In this document: one piece after another, positions 23,278 through 32,043 of the stretch
How the letters are laid out: each line of letters starts with the position of its first letter
Numbering within the stretch: the first letter of the stretch is position 1
Source of the DNA: Nitrososphaerota archaeon
GTDB lineage: Archaea > Thermoproteota > Nitrososphaeria > Nitrososphaerales > Nitrosopumilaceae
Reading direction: 5' to 3'
Assembly (NCBI GenBank): GCA_022573895.1
Contig: JACZTB010000001.1
Span: 85,487-149,486 of the forward strand
DNA length: 64,000 nucleotides
Notes under the pieces: generated by a model
What the model was told of the DNA's origin: nothing
Seen by the model: only the letters and a program-made list of their open reading frames with translations
The model's database searches: none
Made by a program: the position numbers and the translations under genes

Positions 23278-25059
23278 TTGCAAATTCGTCAGCCCATAGT
23301 GGTAGTTCTTGGTCACGTAGACTCTGGTAAAACATCTCTTTTAGATAAAATTCGTGGTACGGGAGTTCAAGGTAGAGAAGCAGGTGGAATTACCCAACAT
23401 ATTGGTGCTAGCTTTCTTCCAACTGAGACCATCAAAGAAATATGTGGTATTTTATACAAGAAACTTGAACAATCAGAAAACAAGGTTTCAGGACTTTTAG
23501 TTATTGATACTCCGGGACACGAAATCTTTACAAACCTTCGTTCCCGAGGAGGTTCCGCAGCTGACATTGCAATTCTTGTAGTTGATGTTAATCGCGGATT
23601 TCAACCACAAACAAATGAAAGTTTGAAAATTTTACAGAACAGAAAAGTTCCATTTGTTATTGCACTAAACAAATGTGATCAAATTTCTGGATGGAGAAAA
23701 TCTGAATCTTCTTTTATCTCACAGGTATTAAAAGAACAAGACGCATCAGTTCAAGCTGATCTTGATCAAAAATTATATGACGTAGTAGGAACTCTTTCCA
23801 TTTTAGGCTATAAATCAGAAGCATTTTACCGTGTTAAGGACTTTAAATCCGAAATTGCAATAGTTCCAATTTCTGCACGATCTGGAGTTGGAATTCCAGA
23901 ACTGCTAAGTGTATTAGTTGGATTAACACAACAGTATCTTCAAAAAAGACTAAATCAAGAAGAAAAAGATCCACGTGGCATTGTCTTAGAGGTAAAAAAT
24001 GAGGTTGGATTAGGACATACAGCAAATATTATCCTAATTGATGGAACAATCAAAAAAGAAAACAGCATTGTTGTAGCTAAAAGAGATTCTGTAATAGCTA
24101 TAAAACTAAAGGCATTACTTTTACCAAAACCTCTTGACGAGATGCGAGATCCTCGAGATAAATTCAAGCCAGTAACACAAGTAGATGCAGCTGCTGGACT
24201 AAAAATTGCATCACCTGATCTTGAAGGAGTTCTTCCAGGAAGTACTCTCTATGTTGCATCAAATGATGAAGAGATTGAAAAATTTACCAAACTTGTCGAA
24301 TCTGAGATGAAATCTATGTTTATTGACACTGAAACTAATGGTATTATCCTCAAATGTGATACCATAGGCTCACTTGAGGCTATAATTGAAATGCTTAGAC
24401 GTTCACAAGTTCCTATTACAAAAGCTGACATTGGTCCTGTCACCAGACGAGATATCATACAAGCAAAAGCAATCAAAGAAAAAGATAGACATCTTGGAGT
24501 TGTTTTATCATTTAACGTAAAAGTTCTACCTGATGCAAAAGACGAATCACAAGATAGTCATATTAAAGTATTTGAAGACAAAGTAATCTACAGTTTAATT
24601 GATAACTATAATGCTTGGGTTGAAGAAGACACTGCAAATGAAGATGATGCAATCTTTTCAGAACTAATCCCAATCTCAAAATTTACTTTCCTTAAAGGAA
24701 TGGTTTTCCGAAATAATAATCCTGCAGTATTTGGAATTCGTGTAGATGTAGGAACTCTAAAGCATAAAATTCCATTTATGAATATGGCTGGAAGAAAGGT
24801 GGGAAATATTCATCAACTTCAGCTTGATAAAAAGACAGTAAGTACTGCTAAAACTGGAGATGAGGTTGCTTGTTCTGTTCAAGATGTCACAATCGGAAGA
24901 CAAATCTTTGAAGAGGAAGTATACTATACATTTCCACCATCGCATGAGGCAAAACAACTACTCAACAGATTCATGTATAAACTAAATCCTGAAGAACAAA
25001 AAGTTCTAAATGAAATAGTTAGGATTCAACGAGAAAAAGAATCAGTATACGCTTACTAG
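23278..25059 (+). CDS. infB: Translation initiation factor aIF5B (IF2-like)
   Basis: A 593-residue GTPase that joins ribosomal subunits and places the initiator tRNA. Starts at TTG 23278. GTPase motifs: GHVDSGKTSLLD (G1), DTPGHE (G3), NKCD (G4), with domain II, III and IV following. The C-terminal domain has the helical cap RFMYKLNPEEQKVLNEI. Full length for archaeal aIF5B. Its last codons overlap the convergent thioredoxin stop by 4 nt. Confidence 0.96.
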   Translation: MQIRQPIVVVLGHVDSGKTSLLDKIRGTGVQGREAGGITQHIGASFLPTETIKEICGILYKKLEQSENKVSGLLVIDTPGHEIFTNLRSRGGSAADIAILVVDVNRGFQPQTNESLKILQNRKVPFVIALNKCDQISGWRKSESSFISQVLKEQDASVQADLDQKLYDVVGTLSILGYKSEAFYRVKDFKSEIAIVPISARSGVGIPELLSVLVGLTQQYLQKRLNQEEKDPRGIVLEVKNEVGLGHTANIILIDGTIKKENSIVVAKRDSVIAIKLKALLLPKPLDEMRDPRDKFKPVTQVDAAAGLKIASPDLEGVLPGSTLYVASNDEEIEKFTKLVESEMKSMFIDTETNGIILKCDTIGSLEAIIEMLRRSQVPITKADIGPVTRRDIIQAKAIKEKDRHLGVVLSFNVKVLPDAKDESQDSHIKVFEDKVIYSLIDNYNAWVEEDTANEDDAIFSELIPISKFTFLKGMVFRNNNPAVFGIRVDVGTLKHKIPFMNMAGRKVGNIHQLQLDKKTVSTAKTGDEVACSVQDVTIGRQIFEEEVYYTFPPSHEAKQLLNRFMYKLNPEEQKVLNEIVRIQREKESVYAY

Positions 25060-25457
25060 TCAGAATGCTTTTTACAAATCATATGAATTCCAGGTGCACC
25101 AATTGCCCCCATCATTTTATCTATTACCTGTCCTGACTTGAACATGATAAATGTTGGAATTGATTGAACTGCAAATTTCATTGAAATGTTTTGATTGTTA
25201 TCAACATTGACTCTTGCAAATTTTATTTTTGGATAATTTTTTGACAAGCTCTCAAAAACTGGATGCATCATTTTACATGGACCACACCACTCTGCCCAAA
25301 AATCCACTAGTGTTGGATTCTCAGCTGATATTATTTGATCAAAATTAGAATCATTCAAATCTGTGATTCCAGGCTCAACTCTAGACTGGCTTTGCTGTTT
25401 GAGCATCTCTTCCAGTTTTCTCTGCTTTATTTTTTCAATTTCTGGGTCGTCAGACAA
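25056..25457 (-). CDS. Thioredoxin with N-terminal extension
   Basis: A 133-residue thioredoxin with active site WAEWCGPCKM (about residues 56-65) and cis-proline in AVQSIPTFIMF. It has a charged 30-residue N-terminal extension (DPEIEKIKQRKLEEMLKQQ) not found in the 108-residue thioredoxin at 10797, which may be an interaction helix. Overlaps the aIF5B stop by 4 nt (convergent). ATG start. Confidence 0.9.
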   Translation of the reverse strand: MSDDPEIEKIKQRKLEEMLKQQSQSRVEPGITDLNDSNFDQIISAENPTLVDFWAEWCGPCKMMHPVFESLSKNYPKIKFARVNVDNNQNISMKFAVQSIPTFIMFKSGQVIDKMMGAIGAPGIHMICKKHSD

Positions 25458-25501
25458 TGTATCTCAAAAATCTATTCTATTAAAAAATCTATGTTAAAAA
25501 A

Positions 25502-25648
25502 TTACCCATCGTCTGATTTAATTGAAACTTTCTCAAACCTTCTTGATTTGCATATGGGACACCGATCAATGTACTTTGTATAGCTAACAGAAGCGTACGC
25601 AATTCCACACTCACCACAAATTCTAAGATTTCTACCTAGTTTTCCCAT
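25502..25648 (-). CDS. Small rubredoxin-like zinc-ribbon protein, 48 aa
   Basis: A 48-residue minus-strand frame: MGKLGRNLRICGECGIAYAS and, later, DRCPICKSRRFEKV. Two CxxC pairs about 18 residues apart are a zinc-ribbon or rubredoxin-like knuckle. It is too short for usual length cut-offs but has a clear motif and a normal ATG. It lies between the CFI-box protein and thioredoxin genes on the same strand. Confidence 0.72.
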   Translation of the reverse strand: MGKLGRNLRICGECGIAYASVSYTKYIDRCPICKSRRFEKVSIKSDDG

Positions 25649-25671
25649 AATTATGGTGACCAAGTATCTGA

Positions 25672-27150
25672 TTAAAATCTAGCTCGCCTAACTTTTCTAA
25701 TTCCATAAAACAACATGGCAGGTGCTACAAAGTACATTCCAATATTCATCAAAATAACACCAATACCATATCCTAGAACTTGTGATTCAGATTCAGCATG
25801 TGACATTATTGACAGTGATGATAACAGTGGAGTTATTCCAATCTTTATCGTTTCTTTGAATACTGGATTTTCTCTTTGCATGTCAGCGATTGTTGGTGAG
25901 AATGAATAGTACAATTGATTGAAACCTGTCATAAATAATACCCCCGAATTAGTATTCATTAACTGGTTGTCACGAATCTCTCTGAGAAATTGAACTTGTG
26001 GTGCCATCTCAGAGCCATAAGTGGCAGTTGCAATTAGACAACCCCCACCTTCACTTTTTGTTACAACAATTGTACATTTGCCATCGATTAGCTTTGTTCC
26101 TTCACCACATTCACCAAACTCTGGTTCTTCAATTATTAGTTCTTCAATTATTGGTTCTTCTAGTCCTACTGCTTCATAAATTGTAATTTCTGGATATGTC
26201 TTGTCAAACCATTCCTTGTATGTAATTTCATTGTTGTATCTATCGATGTAGGATTGAGGATCTAAATTTGGATCAACAAATGATGCTAATTCTTTAGGTG
26301 CTTTTAATCCTACAGCCTCATAAATGGAAGAATACTCTGGATATGTTACATCAAACCATTCCTTGTATCTTGGTTCTGAATTATATCTATCAACATAACT
26401 CTGTGGATCCTTTGATTCATCAACAAATGGTGCTGGAATTTCTAATTCTTTTGGTTCTGATGTTGTTTGTTCTGTTTCTGATGTTGTTTGTTCTGTTTCA
26501 AGGATATCAATTACAGTAATAGTAATAGTTTCTCTGTCTTCAAGCGGTCCAGACTTTACAACAATATCTAAAAAGTATCCTCCAGATTGTGTGTCAGTTG
26601 GTGTCCAAGAGAATACTCCCGTATCTTTATTTATTGTAGCACCACTTGGATGATTTTCAAGACTAAACTCAATATCCTCAATTGTAGAATCAGTAACACT
26701 TGCTGTAAAAGATAATTTTTCTGTTTCATCTACTTGTTTGTTTCCAATTTCTTTTAACTCTAAAACATAGTCTGGTAATACAACTGCTCCATTGTTGTCA
26801 TATTTTATTTTGATAATGAATCCACTTTCAGTTGCTTGATACTGAGTAAAAACATTGATTGTATAGATACCTTTAGATTTGAAAATAAGTTTTGCATCTA
26901 TGGGTATAAACGAAAATGTTCCTTGATCTGAAAACGTGTTTTTGATAGGATATTTTTCCCCAGAAGGCCCTCTTATTACTGCAGTTACCATTACTGGCTC
27001 TGCATCACTGATAGTTCCAGAAATTGTAAATTTTTCATCAATTGTAAATGTTTCTTTGTAAATTGTTGCTATGTCTACATCAGCATAAACAGGAATAATC
27101 ATTAGAATAATCAGCGAAAATACTGAAAATAATCCTACTTCTGTTCGCAT
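25672..27150 (-). CDS. Secreted surface protein with CFI-box C-terminal region
   Basis: A 492-residue exported protein. It has a signal peptide (about 1-23), beta-rich Ig-like domains (about 25-130), a putative-Ig cadherin-like domain (SLENHPSGATINKDTGVFSW...) at about 160-210, and two related modules of about 45 residues with DPQSYVDRYN and YKEWFD (about 240-330). Near 365 is the CLIATATYGSEMAPQVQFL segment, matching what I recall as the CFI-box C-terminal motif of thaumarchaeal surface proteins, and a final hydrophobic helix with basic stop (GIRKVRRARF). Probably a cell-surface protein that is anchored or processed. Confidence 0.75.
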   Translation of the reverse strand: MRTEVGLFSVFSLIILMIIPVYADVDIATIYKETFTIDEKFTISGTISDAEPVMVTAVIRGPSGEKYPIKNTFSDQGTFSFIPIDAKLIFKSKGIYTINVFTQYQATESGFIIKIKYDNNGAVVLPDYVLELKEIGNKQVDETEKLSFTASVTDSTIEDIEFSLENHPSGATINKDTGVFSWTPTDTQSGGYFLDIVVKSGPLEDRETITITVIDILETEQTTSETEQTTSEPKELEIPAPFVDESKDPQSYVDRYNSEPRYKEWFDVTYPEYSSIYEAVGLKAPKELASFVDPNLDPQSYIDRYNNEITYKEWFDKTYPEITIYEAVGLEEPIIEELIIEEPEFGECGEGTKLIDGKCTIVVTKSEGGGCLIATATYGSEMAPQVQFLREIRDNQLMNTNSGVLFMTGFNQLYYSFSPTIADMQRENPVFKETIKIGITPLLSSLSIMSHAESESQVLGYGIGVILMNIGMYFVAPAMLFYGIRKVRRARF

Positions 27151-27228
27151 AATATTAATTCTCAGAGTTTATTTTTAAAAAACGCGTGTAACTTCTTCAT
27201 GTTTCTTGCAAAGAATAGTTCACCAAAT

Positions 27229-27645
27229 TTACAAATCAAGCAAGAATCTCATAAAAACACCCTTGTCTTGTTTAATCTCCATATCATAAAATGTTGGTGC
27301 CTTGATTTCCACTTTGAAATTATGTTTGTGAAAATCAAGAGGCTCACCGTATGCCTTTGCAATTATTTTGTAGCCCTTATTTTCCTCAATATAAAACTCT
27401 ATTCTCTTTATTGCAAATCCTTCCGTAATTAGAACAAAAGTAATTTCTTCAAGCCAACTAAATAGAAGGTAGCTTAGATCTTTTCCTTGTGCTGAAAACT
27501 CCTTTTGATCTTTTTCTTCTACTTTGTCTTGATCAAGTGTTAGATTGATCACTGCATCAGCTGTTACTGAAAATGCTTCTTTGAGGTCTTTTGCTGTAAC
27601 TTCAATTATTGCATCAGTCGCATGATCCAAAAACTTGTAACTCAA
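27229..27645 (-). CDS. Archease
   Basis: A 138-residue archease, the activator of the tRNA-splicing ligase RtcB. Motifs: YKFLDHATDAIIEVTAKDLKEAF at the N-terminus, the SWLEEITFVL helix, EIKAPTFYDMEIKQD near the C-terminus with the Ca/metal acids. Length is standard. rtcB is not in the window. The gene is on the minus strand with its own upstream region. Confidence 0.92.
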   Translation of the reverse strand: MSYKFLDHATDAIIEVTAKDLKEAFSVTADAVINLTLDQDKVEEKDQKEFSAQGKDLSYLLFSWLEEITFVLITEGFAIKRIEFYIEENKGYKIIAKAYGEPLDFHKHNFKVEIKAPTFYDMEIKQDKGVFMRFLLDL

Positions 27646-27776
27646 TTGTAGATTTTGGAATCTCTCTGATTATTAATTTAGGTGGATTACAGTGAATCTT
27701 TAGACACAAAATATGACTAATCAATTAGAGTTTATACTCGTAAAGTAATTTAGTAAGACCTCATTGCCAGAAATAA

Positions 27777-28322
27777 ATGGAACCTTTTGATTCGTTTTTG
27801 GTATGGATTACAGAATTTTTAGGTGAACATCTCTATGAAGGAATTTTTCTAGCTGCTTTAATTGAGACAATAATTCCACCAATTCCTACTCTTGCAATAT
27901 TTCCAACAGCAGGATTCTTGGCATCGCAACAAGAGATTCCATTAATTGGTGTAATTCCTATGATTATTCTTGGTGCAATTGGTGCTACTATTGGAACTTC
28001 AGCAATCTATTTTATTGCATTAAAACTTGGACGAGTAGTTTTACTTCGTTATCTAAAATATGTTAAGGTCTCAGAAAAAAAACTAGAGCGAGTTGAGATT
28101 TGGTTTGAAAAGTATGGAGACAAGGCCGTATTCTTGGGAAGAATGATTCCAGTAATGAGGGAAATGATTTCAGTTCCAGCTGGATTGCTAAAAATGAAAA
28201 TTTTAAAGTTCGTAATCTATACATTTGCAGGCTCTTGTGTTTGGTCTGCTGGAACAATTTTATCTGGATATTACTTTGGTGAAGCCATAGGACTTGGTAG
28301 TAATCTTACATCATTGCCTTAA
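27777..28322 (+). CDS. DedA-family membrane protein (VTT domain)
   Basis: A 181-residue polytopic protein. The family motif FLGRMIPVMREMISVPAGLLKMK is at about 120-142, the PPIPTLAIFPTAGFLA re-entrant segment at about 38-53, and transmembrane helices follow. DedA proteins move phospholipids such as undecaprenyl- or polyprenyl-phosphate carriers across membranes. Length is slightly short. Convergent with the UDG gene, 3 nt between stops. Confidence 0.9.
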   Translation: MEPFDSFLVWITEFLGEHLYEGIFLAALIETIIPPIPTLAIFPTAGFLASQQEIPLIGVIPMIILGAIGATIGTSAIYFIALKLGRVVLLRYLKYVKVSEKKLERVEIWFEKYGDKAVFLGRMIPVMREMISVPAGLLKMKILKFVIYTFAGSCVWSAGTILSGYYFGEAIGLGSNLTSLP

Positions 28323-28325
28323 ATT

Positions 28326-29012
28326 CTAAAAATCTCCTTTAGGCATATTTCTAATCAGTTTTTTTGCCTTTGCAAATACTGCAGACCACTGTTTCCAAGT
28401 TAGTCGCCCTGTCTGTGTGTTTTGCTTTGATGGATGATATGATGTTAAAATCTTGTAGTCATTATATGTGAAGAGTTTGTTGTGTCCAAACTTTTCTGGT
28501 TTTATCTCAAGTAACTTGCATGTTGTATCATATGCAATTTTTCCAAGACACAAAATTACTGAAATATTTTTGAGAATTTTTAGTTCTTCTTGCAGATACA
28601 CAAAACAGTTTTTCATTTCCTCTTGTGTGGGTTTATTTTGAGGAGGTGCACACCTTATAACTGCTGTAATGTAAGCATTATGCAAAACCAGCCCGTCATC
28701 TCTGCTTTGGCTTGTAGGAATGGAGGCAAATCCATACTTGTGCATGACTTTTGTAACCCAGTCACCCGAAGAATCTCCTGTAAACATTCTTCCAGTTCTG
28801 TTTCCACCATGTGCAGCTGGAGCCAATCCAACAATCAGCAACTTTGCATTAACATCACCAAATCCTGAAAGCGGTTTACCATAGTATTTCTCATCTTTGA
28901 ATCGCCTTACCTTGTTTTTTGCAACATCTCTTATGTACACTGCAAGTCTTGGACATTTTTTGCAGCTCACAATCTTTTTGTTTAATGATCCAATTGACTT
29001 CAACTGGAACAA
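28326..29012 (-). CDS. Uracil-DNA glycosylase, type 5 (UdgB)
   Basis: A 228-residue DNA repair enzyme. The motif LLIVGLAPAAHGGNRTGRMF (about 58-77) with FTGDSSG is typical of type 5 UDGs, which remove uracil, hypoxanthine and other deaminated bases. Iron-sulfur cysteines are in SCKKCPR near the N-terminus and VIRCAPPQNKP and NCF further on. The C-terminal HPSKQNTQTGR loop holds the catalytic-strand histidine. Full length. Confidence 0.88.
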   Translation of the reverse strand: MFQLKSIGSLNKKIVSCKKCPRLAVYIRDVAKNKVRRFKDEKYYGKPLSGFGDVNAKLLIVGLAPAAHGGNRTGRMFTGDSSGDWVTKVMHKYGFASIPTSQSRDDGLVLHNAYITAVIRCAPPQNKPTQEEMKNCFVYLQEELKILKNISVILCLGKIAYDTTCKLLEIKPEKFGHNKLFTYNDYKILTSYHPSKQNTQTGRLTWKQWSAVFAKAKKLIRNMPKGDF

Positions 29013-29102
29013 TCTTAATTTATCTCAATAAAAATACTTTTTTCAGAGTCTATAATATTAATCATAAACAATATTTGTTCCATTTTCAAAGTTAACAAGA
29101 TA

Positions 29103-29267
29103 ATGAATAGAAGTATAGCAATAATCATTGGAATTGTAATTTTTGTATTAATAATAGTATTTTTTGTTCCATTAGTAGATGAGTTTGAAACATTCAACTG
29201 TATTACAATACCATGTATGATGCCAAAAATTACTATTCATCAGTCGTTACATAATCAATATCCTTAA
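29103..29267 (+). CDS. Small single-span membrane protein, 54 aa
   Basis: ATG 29103 opens a 54-residue frame with one strong transmembrane segment (about 4-24, SIAIIIGIVIFVLIIVFFVPL) and a short C-terminal part with two cysteines (FNCITIPC). It lies between UDG (minus) and the gene at 29478. A minus-strand frame overlaps it but has poor composition. The single-span design looks real; function unknown. Confidence 0.5.
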   Translation: MNRSIAIIIGIVIFVLIIVFFVPLVDEFETFNCITIPCMMPKITIHQSLHNQYP

Positions 29268-29282
29268 TAATGTGAAAAGAAG

Positions 29283-29390
29283 CCATCGTTGAAACATGCT
29301 TATCCTGTTGCAACGAGTGCACATACACGAAATAGGACTTTCGTGCATTAACTACGTGAACGTTAAACATAAGAAGAGTGGAGTTTTTCT
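29283..29390 (+). ncRNA. Possible small RNA with two hairpins (weak)
   Basis: tcgttg (29286-29291) pairs with caacga (29311-29316), and a perfect 7-bp stem, cacgaaa (29326-29332) with tttcgtg (29339-29345), follows with a 6-nt loop. A TATA-like ccttaataa lies about 20 nt before and a T-run (gtttttc) follows near 29383-29390. A 61-codon frame crosses it but looks non-coding. An RNA gene or a structured leader for 29478 are both possible. Confidence 0.3.
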
Positions 29391-29477
29391 TACATTTTCT
29401 AGTCCATTTTGGTTAATTTTTAGGAAAACAAAAAGAGTTCTCTTTAAATTCGATAATGAAGTATCAAATGTGATTAA

Positions 29478-29744
29478 ATGAGTGAAACTTGGAGACAAAG
29501 ACTCAGCCGAAGGAGATTGGAAATAGGAATAGAAGGATCAGAATACGATTACATCCAAAGTTACATCGAGTTTTATTGTTCTGAGGCTGATCGTAGATGC
29601 AAAGAAATCGACATGAACAAAACTGTGGATGAAGTTATTGATTCTATGAAAAACGAAGACTTTGATAGATTTACAAGATCAGTAATTGATTCTGTTCATA
29701 AAAAACAGGGATATGATGGGCAAGCTCCTGCTCAGATGGCTTGA
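29478..29744 (+). CDS. Hypothetical protein, 88 aa
   Basis: A hydrophilic, helical 88-residue protein, MSETWRQRLSRRRLEIGIEG..., with a C-terminal GYDGQAPAQMA tail. It contains two isolated cysteines and no known motif. ATG start within an AT-rich stretch about 25 nt after a TATA-like TTTAAATT. I do not recognise it. Confidence 0.6.
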   Translation: MSETWRQRLSRRRLEIGIEGSEYDYIQSYIEFYCSEADRRCKEIDMNKTVDEVIDSMKNEDFDRFTRSVIDSVHKKQGYDGQAPAQMA

Positions 29745-29901
29745 TGAGATTTAGAAACTGTTTCTAGAATATTGTAAAATAAAAAGTTAGTATACAAGTA
29801 TTTTGATCTCGAATTAATTTTGTGATAAATTTACCAAAAAGGAATCTCCAAAACTAGTTAATTTCCATACTTGATATATCAAAAGCTGTGTATGTATTAG
29901 T

Positions 29902-30102
29902 ATGAGTCAAGAAGAGATTGATCCACAACGGATTAAAGGATGGAGGGTTCCTTTGTCATGCCCAAACTGTAGTAGTGTATTGTCACTGGAAGGGTATGTA
30001 ACACTCTCAAAAACTCTAAAACCATTATACTGGCACAACTGTAGTCATTGTGGCTTTAAGAGAAATGTAGATGATTTCAAAAGAGATCTACTTGTCGTTT
30101 AA
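29902..30102 (+). CDS. Zinc-finger protein, 66 aa
   Basis: A 66-residue protein with two CxxC pairs: SCPNCSSVLSL (about 19-29) and NCSHCGFKRN (about 46-55). This is a compact zinc ribbon. The N-terminal SQEEIDPQRIKGWRVPL is unrecognised. Likely nucleic-acid or protein binding; the partner is unknown. ATG start with an AT-rich upstream region. Confidence 0.65.
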   Translation: MSQEEIDPQRIKGWRVPLSCPNCSSVLSLEGYVTLSKTLKPLYWHNCSHCGFKRNVDDFKRDLLVV

Positions 30103-30173
30103 TCAATCTTTGAATTTACCATGTTAGGAAAGAGTTTAGAAAATGTTAAAGATTATTACTGGTAAATAATAGT

Positions 30174-30296
30174 ATGAAACCCGATACAAAAGATTCTATA
30201 TTTTCTTCTGTAAAACCTACGAGTCTTCCGTGGTTTTTTCTACCAGTAATATTGGGAGTAATTGCATTGGTTGTTCTTTTCAAATGGTTTTCTTGA
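30174..30296 (+). CDS. Small tail-anchored-like membrane peptide, 40 aa
   Basis: ATG 30174 gives 40 residues: a hydrophilic head MKPDTKDSIFSSVKPTSLPW and then one transmembrane segment FFLPVILGVIALVVLFKWF. Plus-strand frame ends TGA 30294-30296. The composition is that of a genuine small membrane protein such as a respiratory-complex accessory subunit, but nothing identifies it. Confidence 0.45.
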   Translation: MKPDTKDSIFSSVKPTSLPWFFLPVILGVIALVVLFKWFS

Positions 30297-30568
30297 ACTA
30301 TATTCTAGTGGAAAGAAACCATGTCTATAAACTAACGAGCATTTATGTTGAAAAATGATTTATTGCATATACTACAATTCCCATTCCAAGAAGGGCATAA
30401 AAGATGTTAGTGATCATTTGTGGTTTCATAATTCTAATATTCTAAATCAAGTATATCTTCTTTCAGTATGGTTGCTGAATTACCAAAAGTTAGCTTCATT
30501 CTATGTTTTTATTACTTTGTATAAAATCAATCTATATTCTTTATATATAATAGCTAGAAAGTTTTGTA

Positions 30569-31936
30569 ATGAAAAGTAGGAAACTTCTAAGTGTTGTTTT
30601 ATCTCTAATTATGGTATTAGGTGTAACTGTAGGTTCTGTATATGCCCAAACAGATAATGAGATTGATCTTGACGACAGACTAGATAAATTCTGTAATATG
30701 ACTAACGAGGGAAAACATCAATTCTTTGCAGACCATCCAAGACTTGAACAATTTGCCAACAGACTAGCAAATTATTGTGAATTGTCTGCATATGAAAGAA
30801 CAGTTTCAATTCAGGACTTTGTCAGAGAACATATTGATGAAGCAAGAGATTACGACATCAGAAACAAACTAGATAGATACTGTGAAATGACTGACGAGGA
30901 AAAAAGAGATCTTATTTCAAAGTATGATAAAGCAGAAGATCATGTTGATAGAATGAATTCATACTGTGAACTTGATGAAAATGAGCGAGATACATACATT
31001 GAAGAACATAAAGCCAAATTCAGAATGAATCATGACAAAGACATCAGAGGCAAACTTGCACGATACTGCGAAATGACTGACGAGGAAAAGCAAGTATTTT
31101 TAGCTGAACATGAGAAAGCAGAAGATCATGCAGATAGAATGAATGCATATTGTGAACTAGATGAGGATGCAAGAATTGCTTTCATTGAAGAACACAGAGA
31201 TGAGTACAAATCTCATATGAAAGACAAAATGGACAAAGTCAAAGGTAAGCATTTGGATTATGATAGACTATGTGCATTATCTGAATCTGACAGAATATTA
31301 GAATTTGATGATTCTGAAAAACTTGAGAGAATCTCTAATTGGTGTAATATGACTATTGAAGAAAGAGAAGAGTTCAAGAAAGAACATCATGACATTATGA
31401 AAGAGAAACGCCAGGATGCAGTAAATAGAATACAGGAAAATCCTAACATTCCACAACGTATCAAAGTAATGATCATGGATACGCGTGACATCTCTAATGA
31501 TAGATTAGATGAAATCAGAATGAAATACGAAGAAAAGTACGGTGACTTTGATGAGAAAAAATCAGAACTCAAAATAAAGTTCAAAAACTATATGGCAACA
31601 ATTGAAATTAAAATGTCTGAAGAACGTAAATCTGCAATTAAAGATAGAGTAGCAGAGATGAAGGCCTTCAAGATAGATCTTCGTGAGAAATCATCAGAAC
31701 TATCTGACGAGGAAAAACAAGGACTTAGAGCAGAATTCATTGAAACTGCAAAAGATATCCGACTGGCATGGATTTCACCACGTCACCAAATGAATGCAGG
31801 TATTGATGCTGCAGAGATTGAATGTCGTGAAGGATATAGTCTTTTAATGAAAGAATCAAACGGAGTAGCAATGTGTCTTAAAGCAGATACAGCACTCAAA
31901 ATGATTGAACGTGGTATTGCAGTTCCTGCAATCTAA
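30569..31936 (+). CDS. Secreted cysteine-repeat helical protein
   Basis: A 455-residue exported protein with a clear signal peptide (about 1-26, ending SVYAQ). Residues 30-290 contain repeats of about 40 residues, each with one cysteine followed by an acidic helix: RYCEMTDEEK and SYCELDENER alternate at about residues 108 to 210. Two copies are almost the same at DNA level. The C-terminal part (about 300-420) is a long charged coiled-coil, ending with IECREGYSLLMKESNGVAMC and a hydrophobic tail. Probably a surface or exported structural protein. I do not recognise a characterised family. Confidence 0.65.
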   Translation: MKSRKLLSVVLSLIMVLGVTVGSVYAQTDNEIDLDDRLDKFCNMTNEGKHQFFADHPRLEQFANRLANYCELSAYERTVSIQDFVREHIDEARDYDIRNKLDRYCEMTDEEKRDLISKYDKAEDHVDRMNSYCELDENERDTYIEEHKAKFRMNHDKDIRGKLARYCEMTDEEKQVFLAEHEKAEDHADRMNAYCELDEDARIAFIEEHRDEYKSHMKDKMDKVKGKHLDYDRLCALSESDRILEFDDSEKLERISNWCNMTIEEREEFKKEHHDIMKEKRQDAVNRIQENPNIPQRIKVMIMDTRDISNDRLDEIRMKYEEKYGDFDEKKSELKIKFKNYMATIEIKMSEERKSAIKDRVAEMKAFKIDLREKSSELSDEEKQGLRAEFIETAKDIRLAWISPRHQMNAGIDAAEIECREGYSLLMKESNGVAMCLKADTALKMIERGIAVPAI

Positions 31937-32043
31937 TCTTTTTTTATTATTTTTAGGGCTTTGAACTAGCATTTTTCCATGGGTAAAATGAGGTGGATCA
32001 AGTTAATTTACAGGTTTATGATTTCATCAAGTCTGGAGAAAAA

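Noticed and set aside
29296-29481. 61-codon plus-strand frame
   Set aside because: Composition is not protein-like, it crosses two hairpins, and it ends at the start of the gene at 29478.
30355-30579. 74-codon plus-strand frame rich in Y, I and L
   Set aside because: It lies in the AT-rich promoter region of the secreted protein and overlaps its signal peptide start.
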